Assembly (NCBI GenBank): GCA_017161655.1
Contig: JADFCV010000003.1
Coordinates: 148,361 to 212,360 of the forward strand
From: Candidatus Sumerlaeota bacterium
Lineage (GTDB): Bacteria; Sumerlaeota; Sumerlaeia; Sumerlaeales; Sumerlaeaceae
Reading direction: 5' to 3'
Length of the DNA stretch: 64,000 nt
In this document: one piece after another, positions 27,578 to 36,963 of the stretch
How positions within the stretch are numbered: the first letter of the stretch is position 1
How the letters are laid out: each line of letters starts with the position of its first letter
The notes under the pieces: model-generated
Told to the model about the DNA's origin: nothing
What the model saw: the letters and a program-made list of their open reading frames with translations, nothing else
Database searches by the model: none
Translations under genes and position numbers: made by a program

Positions 27578-28345
27578 ATGATGGTGTCAGCAGATGGATC
27601 ACAAAAGCGCATCATCCGAATGACGCTCGAATACGACGGAACGCGTTACGTCGGCTGGCAGCGTCAAGCGAACGGGATTTCCGTTCAGGAAAAAGTCGAG
27701 GAAGCGCTGAGCCGACACCTGGGCGAGCGCATCCGGGTCACTGCCGCTGGGCGAACCGACGCCGGTGTCCACGCCCTCGGTCAGGTCATAAGTTTCCCCA
27801 CAACCAGCAGCTTGCCTGTGCGTGCAATGGCCCGTGGGGTTCTCCCCTATCTGCCGCGCGACATCGCTGTCATCGATGCCGCCGAGGCTCCGCCGACTTT
27901 CAATGCACGCCGCTCAGCCCGCTTGCGATGGTATCGATACTTCATTCTGAATCGTTCCGTGGCGCCGGCTGTGGGATCCGCTTATGTCACCCACGTGCCT
28001 TATCGTCTCGACGTTGCACGGATGCAGGAAGTGGCGAAAATCCTCGAGGGGCACCACGATTTTCGCGCTTTCCGAGCCAAGACTTGCACCGCCGTAAGAA
28101 CGGTTCTGACCCTCCATCGGCCTGAGATTACTGAGCTCGGCGATGGATTGCTCGTGTTGGATTTCAAATGTCAGTCATTTCTTCAAAATATGGTGCGGAT
28201 CATGGCTGGCGTGATGGTCAATTGTGCCCGCGGAAAGATGGGGCTCGACGCAGTTCGAGAAATGCTCGAAACCGGCGCGCGTCCGAACGAGGCCGTGACC
28301 CTGGCGCCAAACGGCCTTTTTCTCTACCGCGTACTCTATGACTAG
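27578..28345 (+). CDS. truA: tRNA pseudouridine(38-40) synthase
   Basis: Converts uridines 38-40 in tRNA anticodon arms to pseudouridine. The catalytic Asp lies in AAGRTDAGVHALGQV. Other TruA blocks visible are LEYDGTRYVGWQRQ, GHHDFRAFRAK and FLQNMVRIMAGVMV. Length (about 255) is normal. The exact start is uncertain; ATG codons at 27578 and 27581 follow GGGAG very closely, and another lies at 27620 right before the conserved part. Confidence 0.95.
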   Translation: MMVSADGSQKRIIRMTLEYDGTRYVGWQRQANGISVQEKVEEALSRHLGERIRVTAAGRTDAGVHALGQVISFPTTSSLPVRAMARGVLPYLPRDIAVIDAAEAPPTFNARRSARLRWYRYFILNRSVAPAVGSAYVTHVPYRLDVARMQEVAKILEGHHDFRAFRAKTCTAVRTVLTLHRPEITELGDGLLVLDFKCQSFLQNMVRIMAGVMVNCARGKMGLDAVREMLETGARPNEAVTLAPNGLFLYRVLYD

Positions 28346-28401
28346 CGGTAACGAGAAGCCGTGATGATCACTTTTTCTGATGGTGGCAGTCGTCGCGCCG
28401 C

Positions 28402-29352
28402 TTAATCGGGCACAATCCGGGTACCTGTCTCGCCGGCCAGCGCTTCGGTGAAGTTTTCTGGGGCCGTTATGATGACCACATCACCGCCTCCGCGGAGAAA
28501 ACGGATCGCAGCTTGTATTTTGGGGCCCATACTGCCAGCGGGGAATTGCCCCTCCGAAAGATACTTCTCGGCTTCGCTCACAGTCATTTGGGGCACAAAC
28601 CGTTGGGTTGGTTTCCGATAGTCGAGCGCGACCCGCTCCACACCCGTGAGTATCACAAAGGTCCCAATGCCAAGCTGAGATGCAAGCATGGCGCTGGCAA
28701 GGTCTTTGTCGATAACCGCCTCGACCCCATGAAGGCATCCATGCTCATCACGCACGACAGGAATACCCCCACCCCCTGCAGCGATGACGATAAAGTCGTC
28801 TTCCAGCAATGCCCTCACTGCGGCAAGCTCGATGATTTCTAAGGGCTGCGGCGAAGGCACAACACGGCGCCATCCTCGGCCGGCGTCTTCCCGCATGATC
28901 CAGCCGCGCTCAGCCATCATCTTGCGCGCTTCCTCTTCCGAGTAAAAGCGGCCAATGGGCTTTGTGGGATTCTGCCACGCAGGGTCCTCACGACTCACCA
29001 CGACCTGGGTCAGCACACACACAACACGCTCAGGCAAGTTTTGCCGGTGGAGAATGTTGAAAAGCACTTGCTGAAACATGTAGCCCATGCCGCCTTCGGA
29101 ATCAGAGACACAGGTATCGAGGGGCAGAGGATAGATGTAGGAGGATGCTAGTTCACTGCGCAGGACGATATTCCCCACCTGAGGGCCATTTCCGTGCGTG
29201 AGCACAACCCGCTGGTAACGTCCCCGAATGCCTCGAACGAGCTCCTGCATCGTCCGCTCCGTGTTGCGAAACTGCTGCTCAACGGTTCCCTCCTCGCCTT
29301 CGCGGGTGATAGCATTGCCCCCAAGAGCAATGAGAATGGCTGATTCTCGCAT
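28402..29352 (-). CDS. arcC: Carbamate kinase
   Basis: Interconverts carbamoyl phosphate + ADP and ATP + carbamate. Hallmarks are ALGGNAITREGEEGT at the start, LTHGNGPQVGNI, SEGGMGYMFQQ, AAGGGGIPVV, VIDKDLASAMLA and the final GSMGPKIQAAIRF. The ATG at 29352 has GGAGA eight bases upstream; the frame is open 23 codons further upstream. Arginine deiminase and ornithine carbamoyltransferase genes are not in the window, so it may serve another carbamoyl-phosphate route such as purine or allantoin breakdown. Confidence 0.94.
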   Translation of the reverse strand: MRESAILIALGGNAITREGEEGTVEQQFRNTERTMQELVRGIRGRYQRVVLTHGNGPQVGNIVLRSELASSYIYPLPLDTCVSDSEGGMGYMFQQVLFNILHRQNLPERVVCVLTQVVVSREDPAWQNPTKPIGRFYSEEEARKMMAERGWIMREDAGRGWRRVVPSPQPLEIIELAAVRALLEDDFIVIAAGGGGIPVVRDEHGCLHGVEAVIDKDLASAMLASQLGIGTFVILTGVERVALDYRKPTQRFVPQMTVSEAEKYLSEGQFPAGSMGPKIQAAIRFLRGGGDVVIITAPENFTEALAGETGTRIVPD

Positions 29353-29946
29353 AGTTGCGTCTCCGTAAGCAGGGACACCGCTCATTTCGCCACGGCTGGG
29401 CGAAAGCGGTGGATTTTCCATGTCACCCGTTGCCAGGTTAATAGCGTAGGATCACCGTGGCGCTCGCCGAAGACAAGGGAAAAATGTTGAGACGCGAGTC
29501 TGGCTTCAAAAGTCATCGAGGAAAGGCGAGTAAACCCCCAAAACCAACATGGGCTAAGGGAAAGTCTCGACTTACGACCCTGGGTGAGTGCCCTGGGTTT
29601 GTGTCGATTCTCTGGTTCTTCGCATGCGCTGTCCCCCCGATGGAAGCAACCCCTTGGTGACGGGTCTCTTGTCGACAGAAGAAAAAACAACGGGCGAAAT
29701 CGTTTTTGATAAATAATAATGAATAATTCCTGCGTCCCTTGTAAGTGAGCCACTGAACGGTTCATGACGGTCTAGTTCGACTTATGGGCTCTTCTCTCGT
29801 CGGCCCCAGAATTTTCGATGAAGCCATGGTGAGAGGTGATTGGGTGAGCACCTCGCATCCGAGTTTTGTGCGCGGAATCGAGGGGTTCATAGACCATGGG
29901 CGTCGATGCTATCGCGATTTTGGTTCCATGAGAGGAAATATCAACT
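29353..29946 (+). other. Gene-free divergent region before glmS
   Basis: About 590 bases with no credible gene. An AT-rich stretch (about 29700-29728) could be the glmS promoter. I looked for a glmS ribozyme but see no matching core. The glmS ribosome binding site (GAGAGGA) is near 29931-29937. Confidence 0.4.
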
Positions 29947-31776
29947 ATGTGTGGGATTTTTGCCTACCTCGGTTGGCGCAACCCTATCCCTATTCTTTTG
30001 GAAGGACTTTCTCTTCTCCAATACCGGGGCTACGATTCCGCCGGGCTTGCTGTTTTCCACGAAACGGGGCTACATCGATTCAGATGTAAAGGAACAATTC
30101 ATGACTTAAGGGTGGCAATCGGCGATTTCTGTCCAAAAGGCCAGGTGGGAATAGCTCATACGAGATGGGCAACTCATGGCACTCCTTCGGAACTCAATGC
30201 TCATCCCCACATGGTTAGTGGAGTGGCTATCGTGCATAACGGAATCATCGAGAACCACTTTGAGTTAAAGAGCAAGCTTCTGGACACGGGGGCGAGGTTT
30301 GAATCTGAAACCGACACCGAAGTCCTTTGTCACCTTGTCGCTGCGGAGTTGTCAATAGGACGACGTTTCTTCGATGCGGTACGTGAAAGTCTACGAAAGG
30401 TGCATGGCTCTTATGCTTTAGCTGTGATGTCTGATAGGGAACCAGATGTGCTCGTTGCAGCCCGAAATGATAGTCCATTGGTTATTGGGATAGGAGAAAA
30501 GGAGTTTTATATTTCTTCAGATGTTACTGCTCTCTTACCTTTTACAAACACTGTGCTGTTTTTAGAAGATGGGGACGTTGCTTTGCTCAAGCGGGAAAGC
30601 ATTGAGATCCAAAACCTAGCAGGATCTCGAGTGGAACGCTCGACACGTGTCATTCACGACGAGTTTTCTCCTGCTGAATGTCATGGTTATGCACATTTCA
30701 TGTTAAAGGAAATCTACGAACAGCCTTTTGCCCTCAAGCGCACGCTGAGTCACTATATGCCGGATCGCAATGATCTCATAGGTTTGCCGGATGACTGTCT
30801 GGAGTTTTTTGAGCAGGTGGAACCAAAGCGACTTGTGTGTGTTGCCTGCGGCACTTCTTATTATGCCTGTCTCGAGGGGAAGTTCGTCCTCGAGCATACG
30901 CTGAAGATACCAGTTGAGGTGGATTTGGCCTCCGAATTCCGTTATCGCCCCCCGCTGCTAGATCCGCAATCCCTGGTTATTTTAGTGTCACAATCTGGAG
31001 AAACCGCGGATACAGTCGGGGCCCTGCGAGAAGCAAAACGGCAAGAGGCACCTACGCTGGGCGTCTGCAATGTTCCAGGTTCTACGCTCGCCCGTGAGTG
31101 TGATTTCGTGTTTTATACCCATGCGGGTCCAGAGATTGGCGTCGCCTCCACAAAGGCGTTCACCTCTCAACTAGCTGCCTTTGTAGTATTGGCAGTGGGA
31201 TGGAGCGCGATCAGAAAAGCTCTCGCGCCAGATCGCAAGCGGGAGATTGCCAGGGGACTTGCTGAAATCCCTCACCTCATGGAACACACTCTCAAACTCG
31301 ACTCCAGAATGAGAGCCCTCTCTGAGCAGTTTTCCACCGCCCAGAACTTCCTCTACTTAGGGCGGGGACCCCTCTATCCTATCGCGCTAGAAGGCGCCCT
31401 TAAGCTCAAAGAAGTTTCATATGTCCATGCAGAGGGCTGTCCCGCTGGGGAGATCAAACACGGTCCCATCGCCCTGGTGGATGAAAACATGCCAGTTTTT
31501 ATTCTTGCTCAACGCGATCATCTTTTACCAAAAGTACTGAACAATTTACAGGAAATACATACTCGCGGTGGTCAAATCCTGGCTGTTACTGACCATTCTA
31601 TAGAGAGCTTATCCTGCCCCGTTGTCGACCAACTTAAGTTTCCGGTGACAGATTGGCTACTCGGTGCTTTCCTCGCAGTTATTCCGTTGCAACTCTTTGC
31701 TTACTATATGGCTGTGGTACGTGGTTTGGATGTGGATAAGCCCAGAAACCTGGCTAAAAGCGTCACAGTTGAATGA
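29947..31776 (+). CDS. glmS: Glutamine--fructose-6-phosphate aminotransferase (isomerizing)
   Basis: Makes glucosamine-6-phosphate from fructose-6-phosphate and glutamine, the entry step to peptidoglycan amino sugars. Cys2 (MCGIFAYLG) is the glutaminase nucleophile. TRWATHG and NGIIENH complete the glutaminase site. Two SIS domains show CGTSYYACLEG, SQSGETADTV and GCPAGEIKHGP, and the C-terminus KPRNLAKSVTVE is characteristic. The 609-residue length is standard. The gene is more AT-rich than its neighbours (one 60-base row at 30481 has 22 G+C by hand count), which hints at transfer or a different history. Confidence 0.97.
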   Translation: MCGIFAYLGWRNPIPILLEGLSLLQYRGYDSAGLAVFHETGLHRFRCKGTIHDLRVAIGDFCPKGQVGIAHTRWATHGTPSELNAHPHMVSGVAIVHNGIIENHFELKSKLLDTGARFESETDTEVLCHLVAAELSIGRRFFDAVRESLRKVHGSYALAVMSDREPDVLVAARNDSPLVIGIGEKEFYISSDVTALLPFTNTVLFLEDGDVALLKRESIEIQNLAGSRVERSTRVIHDEFSPAECHGYAHFMLKEIYEQPFALKRTLSHYMPDRNDLIGLPDDCLEFFEQVEPKRLVCVACGTSYYACLEGKFVLEHTLKIPVEVDLASEFRYRPPLLDPQSLVILVSQSGETADTVGALREAKRQEAPTLGVCNVPGSTLARECDFVFYTHAGPEIGVASTKAFTSQLAAFVVLAVGWSAIRKALAPDRKREIARGLAEIPHLMEHTLKLDSRMRALSEQFSTAQNFLYLGRGPLYPIALEGALKLKEVSYVHAEGCPAGEIKHGPIALVDENMPVFILAQRDHLLPKVLNNLQEIHTRGGQILAVTDHSIESLSCPVVDQLKFPVTDWLLGAFLAVIPLQLFAYYMAVVRGLDVDKPRNLAKSVTVE

Positions 31777-31913
31777 GCTTAAGTCTTCCTTGCCACGCAA
31801 GTAGCGTAGACATGCCGGCTTCATATAAACCTGCCGAGTAAAAGTGTTATATCGGTTAAGCTTGGACTAACTTTTGCAAGTTCTAAGTCTAACACCTTGC
31901 TGCACGCCTTCAC

Positions 31914-33173
31914 CTAGGCCGTTTTTGCCTTTTGATTGACTAATGACGTCTTTGGAAAATCGTGCCCTAGGATTAGTCGAGCGTTCGCCCCGAGCCAATC
32001 CTCGATCACGGTGGCGTAAATAGAGCGAAAATCCGTCGTAAAAACCAGGTCGCCATTATCGAGGTTTGTAAGGGAAGGTCGCCGACCGTGCAAGCCGGCG
32101 CGAACTCCGGGGCCGATGATAAACACCGGCTCGGCAGTTCCGTGATCGGTCCCGCCGCTGGCGTTCTCCGCCACCCGTCGGCCAAACTCGCTGAACGTCA
32201 GGACAAGCATGCGCTCGCTTTGGCCTTGCTGTTCGAGATCTGTGATAAACGCAGCTATTCCTTCAGCAAATTCTTTCAGAAGGCGGGAGTGGACATTGAG
32301 TTGATTGGCGTGAGTATCAAAACCGCTGAGGCTCACAAAGTACATCTTTGTAGGCAGACCTCCCGCGATCATCATAGCAATGTTTCGAAGATCGGAAGCA
32401 AACTGGGTATTTGGGTAGGTGACACGACTTTTATAACGCTTCGTTACAGCCTGGATTTTATCTGCGCTGAGAACCGCATCGGCCATGACGTGGCGGACAA
32501 AGTCAAGCGACGCGTTTTGCGTCTCTTTTGCGGCTGAATTCATGGCACGAAACCGTTCAACATTCGCCCCGTCTGGTCCGGCAGGCCAGGTGAAACGGCC
32601 TGGTGCGGCAACAGCCACGCCAAGACCTCGTCTGCCGTAGAAAGCCTGTGGGCGAGCTCCGGTCATCGCGATCGCAAGAGTCGGATCGTTGCCATATTGC
32701 GCGGCGCAGGCGTCAAGGTAACGCCCGATCCATCCCGAGGAAAGCGTCGTCTTTGAATCCGACGCTGTGTGCCAGATTTCCATGGAGCGAAAATGCGACC
32801 GGTTAGGGTTCGGGTACCCCACACCTTCGACGATGACCACCTGCCCCCGATCAAAGAGTTTTTTCAGCTCCGTTAGGGACGGATGCAGCCCCACGTGGTC
32901 GTCGAGGATCAATAATTCCGCGCGTGGGATTGCTAGACGTGGACGTGCGCGATAGTAAACATCGTCGCTGTAAGGAATGAGCGTGTTCAGTCCATCGTTG
33001 CCGCCCGCGAGCTGAACCACAACAAGAACCCGCTCACCAGCAGATCCCCCGCCTGCCGCCGAGGCGGTAGCGGAAGCAAGCTCCACGAGAAAGCGTGGGA
33101 TCATGCAGCCAGCTGCCACCATCGTACCCGCGCGCAGAAATTCGCGTCGCGTGTAAAGGTTTCTTTGCGACAT
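31914..33173 (-). CDS. DUF1501 protein with Tat signal
   Basis: A 419-residue protein of the DUF1501 (sulfatase/alkaline-phosphatase-like) family. It begins with a twin-arginine signal (TRREFLRAG then a hydrophobic run), so it is exported folded. Family features visible include VVVQLAGGNDGLNTLIPY, GVGYPNPNRSHFRSMEIW, the SGFDTHANQ block and TFSEFGRRVAENASGGTDHG near the C-terminus. DUF1501 genes are usually paired with DUF1800 genes, as here (26 bases after it, same strand). The substrate is unknown. Translation starts after GGAGA. Confidence 0.93.
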   Translation of the reverse strand: MSQRNLYTRREFLRAGTMVAAGCMIPRFLVELASATASAAGGGSAGERVLVVVQLAGGNDGLNTLIPYSDDVYYRARPRLAIPRAELLILDDHVGLHPSLTELKKLFDRGQVVIVEGVGYPNPNRSHFRSMEIWHTASDSKTTLSSGWIGRYLDACAAQYGNDPTLAIAMTGARPQAFYGRRGLGVAVAAPGRFTWPAGPDGANVERFRAMNSAAKETQNASLDFVRHVMADAVLSADKIQAVTKRYKSRVTYPNTQFASDLRNIAMMIAGGLPTKMYFVSLSGFDTHANQLNVHSRLLKEFAEGIAAFITDLEQQGQSERMLVLTFSEFGRRVAENASGGTDHGTAEPVFIIGPGVRAGLHGRRPSLTNLDNGDLVFTTDFRSIYATVIEDWLGANARLILGHDFPKTSLVNQKAKTA

Positions 33174-33198
33174 AGGTGTCTCTCCGTTCCGAGGTTGC

Positions 33199-34836
33199 TC
33201 AACAGAGCTGATATTCTGCTGCCGAAAGCAACAGGTACATCAAAGCCTGCCTTTTTGACAAAGAAAGATCCCTCACTAATCCGGCTTTCTCCCCTGATTT
33301 GTTCTCCGACTCGGTTGCGAGGTCGAGCAAGACTCTCCGTTGATTGTCCGAAAGTCCCACTGGGAGAAAGTAGGCCGTCAGAGATGAGACAAGTTTTTCT
33401 ACTTTCCAATTTTCATACGGTGCAAAGAACTTATTGATATCAAATGGAAGTGAAACAGACTGACGAGGTTCCCTTGGCAGACCAGGATTTGCAAGCGCCA
33501 AAAGGAACGCGTCGATTGAGCTGTCGCTCATTGTCATATCATCACTTGCCACACCCGCATCCCGCATGATCGTGCTCGTTTCAGGGTTCCTGCCTGCTTC
33601 ATCTGGCCGACGTGGTATTCTTTCTGCACGAGCAAGCCGCGCACCCTGAGGTGGCTCACCGGTCAGAAGGTATCGGGCAAAACTGCATCTCACAAAGACC
33701 GTATTCGTGGTGATCCAGCTTCGACCGCCTTCCCACCCTTTTACGTTCGGCGGATGAAAAAGCTCCTGTCCCATGGCGCGCATGGCGGCAACCGTGATCG
33801 GCGCAGGCGGAAGCTCGGTACCAAGTTGTCCGGTCAGTTGAATCACATATTGCGCGGGCGATTTCAGTTGCGATGCTACGGCTTTCGGACTGTAGAAGGC
33901 TTGCGAGAGAAACATTTGGCGAAGAACTGGTGCAAGTTCGTAGTTAGAGTTTCTTAAAGTTTTGGATAATTCCTTGACAATCTCCTCCTCGGGGTTTTCG
34001 TAGGCAAAGAAGGTCCACAGTTTCTTGCAAATGAATTCGGCACAGGCTGGCTGCTGGAGAACTAGGTCGATCACAGCATCCCCGTCGAAACGGCCCACGC
34101 GCCCAAAGATGCTCTTCGTTCCATCGTCGTGATTTCTTGCTACGAACACAAACTGGTCTCCGCGCGAAGTCCAGCCAGTAAATGCACGCGCGGCTTCTTT
34201 GATATCCCGCTCGGTATAATGCCCCTCACCCAGGGTGAAGAGTTCGAAGAGCTCGCGTGCCCAATTCTCATTCGGGCTGTCTTTTCGACTTGTTCGATTA
34301 TCGAGGTAGGCCAGCATCGCCGGGCTCTTGCCAACGGCTCGGACAAGTTGCCCAAAGTTCCCAACAGCATACCGGCGCATCACCGTATTCAGATCGTAGA
34401 GGAGACGAGCAAAACGCACCTTCTCAGCAGACACAGCAAAATGCCCATGCCAGAAGAGGGTCATTTTCTCCTGGAGGGGGCGGGGGGTGGTGCGCATCCG
34501 CTCGAGCCACCACATTTGCAGCCGAACCATAGCCTCCCGTTCGGTCTGCCGGCGTTCGCGCAAGAGGCGCTGACGCTCCTCTGCCGAAAGCTGAGAAAGC
34601 TTTTTCCGCGCCATCTGCTCATCGTCCACCGGTGGCAGGTCCTGTAGCTGCGGATAGGGATCAGGATAGCGCTCGTAACTGACAAGGCTTTCCACAGCCT
34701 CCTGCGGGGACATGGCGGCGAGTCGCTGAATCGCGCTTGGGGGGATGCCAAAACCGGCTCGTTCCAGCAAGTGGCGGGCTTTCGATGTGTCCCACACAAA
34801 CGAAGGAATCTGCGTCACCGGCGCGACCAAGCTCAT
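33199..34836 (-). CDS. DUF1800 protein, partner of the DUF1501 protein
   Basis: About 545 residues with DUF1800 features: HLLERAGFGIPPSAI near the start, LWWLERM-like text and MTLFWHGHFAVS, NENWARELFELFTLG, EAARAFTGW, and the late PPNVKGWEGGRSWI. I start at the ATG giving MSLVAPVTQ because AAGGAG lies eight bases upstream; the frame is open 19 codons further. No signal peptide is evident. The DUF1800-DUF1501 pair is common in planctomycetes, Acidobacteria and proteobacteria and has no settled function; a role in a secreted or surface system is inference. Confidence 0.92.
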   Translation of the reverse strand: MSLVAPVTQIPSFVWDTSKARHLLERAGFGIPPSAIQRLAAMSPQEAVESLVSYERYPDPYPQLQDLPPVDDEQMARKKLSQLSAEERQRLLRERRQTEREAMVRLQMWWLERMRTTPRPLQEKMTLFWHGHFAVSAEKVRFARLLYDLNTVMRRYAVGNFGQLVRAVGKSPAMLAYLDNRTSRKDSPNENWARELFELFTLGEGHYTERDIKEAARAFTGWTSRGDQFVFVARNHDDGTKSIFGRVGRFDGDAVIDLVLQQPACAEFICKKLWTFFAYENPEEEIVKELSKTLRNSNYELAPVLRQMFLSQAFYSPKAVASQLKSPAQYVIQLTGQLGTELPPAPITVAAMRAMGQELFHPPNVKGWEGGRSWITTNTVFVRCSFARYLLTGEPPQGARLARAERIPRRPDEAGRNPETSTIMRDAGVASDDMTMSDSSIDAFLLALANPGLPREPRQSVSLPFDINKFFAPYENWKVEKLVSSLTAYFLPVGLSDNQRRVLLDLATESENKSGEKAGLVRDLSLSKRQALMYLLLSAAEYQLC

Positions 34837-35253
34837 ACCCGAGCTCCTTCCGTCATCGCGAATATGAGGGCTGAGAAGCAACCGGCGTACCAAACAAAGG
34901 TCGCTAGAGAATTGTCAACGGAACTGGGGTTCCGGGAAACTCCTGGGAACGGAGCGAAGACATCCGGGCACGAAATCGTGCAGCTCATGACGAAATCGTA
35001 CGCAGTAGGGCGACCCGCCACGACACCGGCATCTATGAACCCTCAGTGAGCCAAGGCTTTTCACCTTTGACTGATTCACGAACTCAGTGAAAGGACTGCC
35101 GAAGATGACGGCATTCCTGCCCAGAGCGAAAAAACGAGAATGTTGCGCCCCCTTCTCCCCCTCCTGCAAGGAATTCCCCAAAGTAAGGACCCCATGAAAG
35201 GAGGAGGGCATCAGCGTGGACCTCACGCCTGCCCTGGGTGCCCCCTCTTTGTC
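34837..35253 (-). other. Gene-free interval downstream of guaA
   Basis: About 415 bases between the guaA stop and the DUF1800 start. No gene, RNA or clear terminator recognised. It should contain the promoter for the DUF1800-DUF1501 pair. Confidence 0.4.
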
Positions 35254-36789
35254 TTACTCCCACTCGATGGTGCTGGGGGGTTTTGAACTAATGTCGTACA
35301 CAACACGGTTGACCCCTTGCACCTCATTGATGATGCGCGAAGCGATGCGGGCCAGTAATTTCCAGGGCAGTTGGACAAAATCAGCAGTCATTCCGTCCAC
35401 GCTCTCGACGGCGCGGAGTGCTACAACATTTGCGTAAGTGCGGGCGTCTCCCATGACGCCTACGGCTTTGACTGGTAGCAACACGGCAAAGCTTTGCCAG
35501 ATGCGGTGGTAGAGTCCAGCAGCCTTGATTTCCTCCAGCACGATAGCGTCGGCCTCACGCAATACCGACAACCGCTCTGGAGTGACCTCCCCCAGAATGC
35601 GTACCGCTAACCCTGGTCCGGGGAAGGGCTGACGCCACAGCATTTCGTGCGGGATCCCCAGCTCACGACCAAGCTCGCGCACTTCATCTTTGAAGAGTTC
35701 CCGCAATGGCTCGACCACACGGCCCTGTTCCATGAGCTCAAGAATTTCGCGCACGCGGTTGTGATGAGTTTTGATGGTTGCGCTCGGTCCCTTGACGCTC
35801 ACGCTTTCAATGACGTCGGGATAGAGGGTTCCCTGCGCCAGTAGGTCGTGCGGCCGCAGTTTGCTGAAGAAGACCTCCACGAAGAGCCGACCAATGATAC
35901 GTCGCTTTTCTTCTGGATCTGTAACTCCGCGCAACGCTTCGAGAAAACGATCGGACGCATCAATGAACACCACCTCGATTCCGAGGTGTTTGCGGAAGTT
36001 CTCGCGGACCGTTTCGGCCTCGTTCTTGCGGAGGAGGCCATTGTCCACAAAGACGGGCACAAAACGGTCACCCACGGCGCGGTGCATCAGCGTCGCCAGG
36101 ACGGTTGAGTCGACGCCTCCGCTCACGGCTCCGACAATCCGTGCATCAGCAGGGGATTGAGCGAGCCGTTGGCGCGTTTCTTCGATGGCATGCGCAATGT
36201 AGTCGCGCATGCGCCACGTGCGCTTCGCTTTGCAAATCCCCAGCACAAAGTTGCGCAAAATGCGCTGCCCATGGCGCGAGTGATGCACTTCGGGGTGGAA
36301 CTGAAGGCCAAAGAGCGGGAGCGAACGGTGACGCACGGCCACCTGCTGGCACCCCTCCGTACTTGCTAACGTTTCCCAATCCGGCGGCAGACTGACTGCT
36401 GCGTCGTTGTGGCTCATCCAAACGACGCTCCCCACCGGAACGCCAGCAAAAAGCTGGTGTGGCGAAATACTCACGAGATGAGCCCGACCGTACTCGCTGT
36501 GCGCCTGGGGCCGGACTTCCCCGCCAAGGAGGTGCACCATGAGCTGCATTCCGTAGCAGATGCCGAGAACAGGGCACCCGAGCTGAAGAATTTGTGGATC
36601 CATGCGGGGCGCGGCCGGGTCCGTCACCGACGCTGGACCACCCGATAGAATGATCCCCTCAGGCCGAAGTGCCTGAATATCCTCAGGCCGAGCCGAACAG
36701 GGGAGAATCTGGGCGTAAACGCGCAAGGCCCGCACTTTGCGCGCGATAAGCTGCGCATATTGCGATCCAAAGTCTAGAATGACGATCAT
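35254..36789 (-). CDS. guaA: GMP synthase (glutamine-hydrolysing)
   Basis: Converts XMP to GMP with glutamine and ATP. The N-terminal class I amidotransferase has the nucleophile Cys in LGICYGMQLM and the His/Glu of LQFHPEVHHS. The ATP-PPase domain shows the PP-loop SGGVDSTVLA, and the dimerisation domain ends in KPPSTIEWE as usual. At 511 residues the length is standard. It follows guaB3 on the same strand with a 174-base gap, so the two steps from IMP to GMP may be co-expressed. Confidence 0.97.
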   Translation of the reverse strand: MIVILDFGSQYAQLIARKVRALRVYAQILPCSARPEDIQALRPEGIILSGGPASVTDPAAPRMDPQILQLGCPVLGICYGMQLMVHLLGGEVRPQAHSEYGRAHLVSISPHQLFAGVPVGSVVWMSHNDAAVSLPPDWETLASTEGCQQVAVRHRSLPLFGLQFHPEVHHSRHGQRILRNFVLGICKAKRTWRMRDYIAHAIEETRQRLAQSPADARIVGAVSGGVDSTVLATLMHRAVGDRFVPVFVDNGLLRKNEAETVRENFRKHLGIEVVFIDASDRFLEALRGVTDPEEKRRIIGRLFVEVFFSKLRPHDLLAQGTLYPDVIESVSVKGPSATIKTHHNRVREILELMEQGRVVEPLRELFKDEVRELGRELGIPHEMLWRQPFPGPGLAVRILGEVTPERLSVLREADAIVLEEIKAAGLYHRIWQSFAVLLPVKAVGVMGDARTYANVVALRAVESVDGMTADFVQLPWKLLARIASRIINEVQGVNRVVYDISSKPPSTIEWE

Positions 36790-36963
36790 GGAGTTCTCGC
36801 TTCGCTCTTTGACAGAGAATAGAGGTGTCTGGTCTCGGTTGCTGACGGACGACCCGACACCATTTTTCCTACTTGTTCTTTCTTCTACGCATCGCCCGCA
36901 CGCTAGCGGGAAGTGAAAGCAAATGCCACAAGGGGGCGTTCCGTTCGCGTGGGCCTCGCTGGC

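Noticed and set aside
29382-29765. 127-codon minus-strand frame upstream of arcC
   Set aside because: Overlaps the 5' part and leader of arcC, lacks homology and a ribosome binding site.
29700-29946. Possible glmS ribozyme upstream of glmS
   Set aside because: The conserved ribozyme core could not be found in the leader, and the region is mostly simple AT-rich or unstructured sequence.
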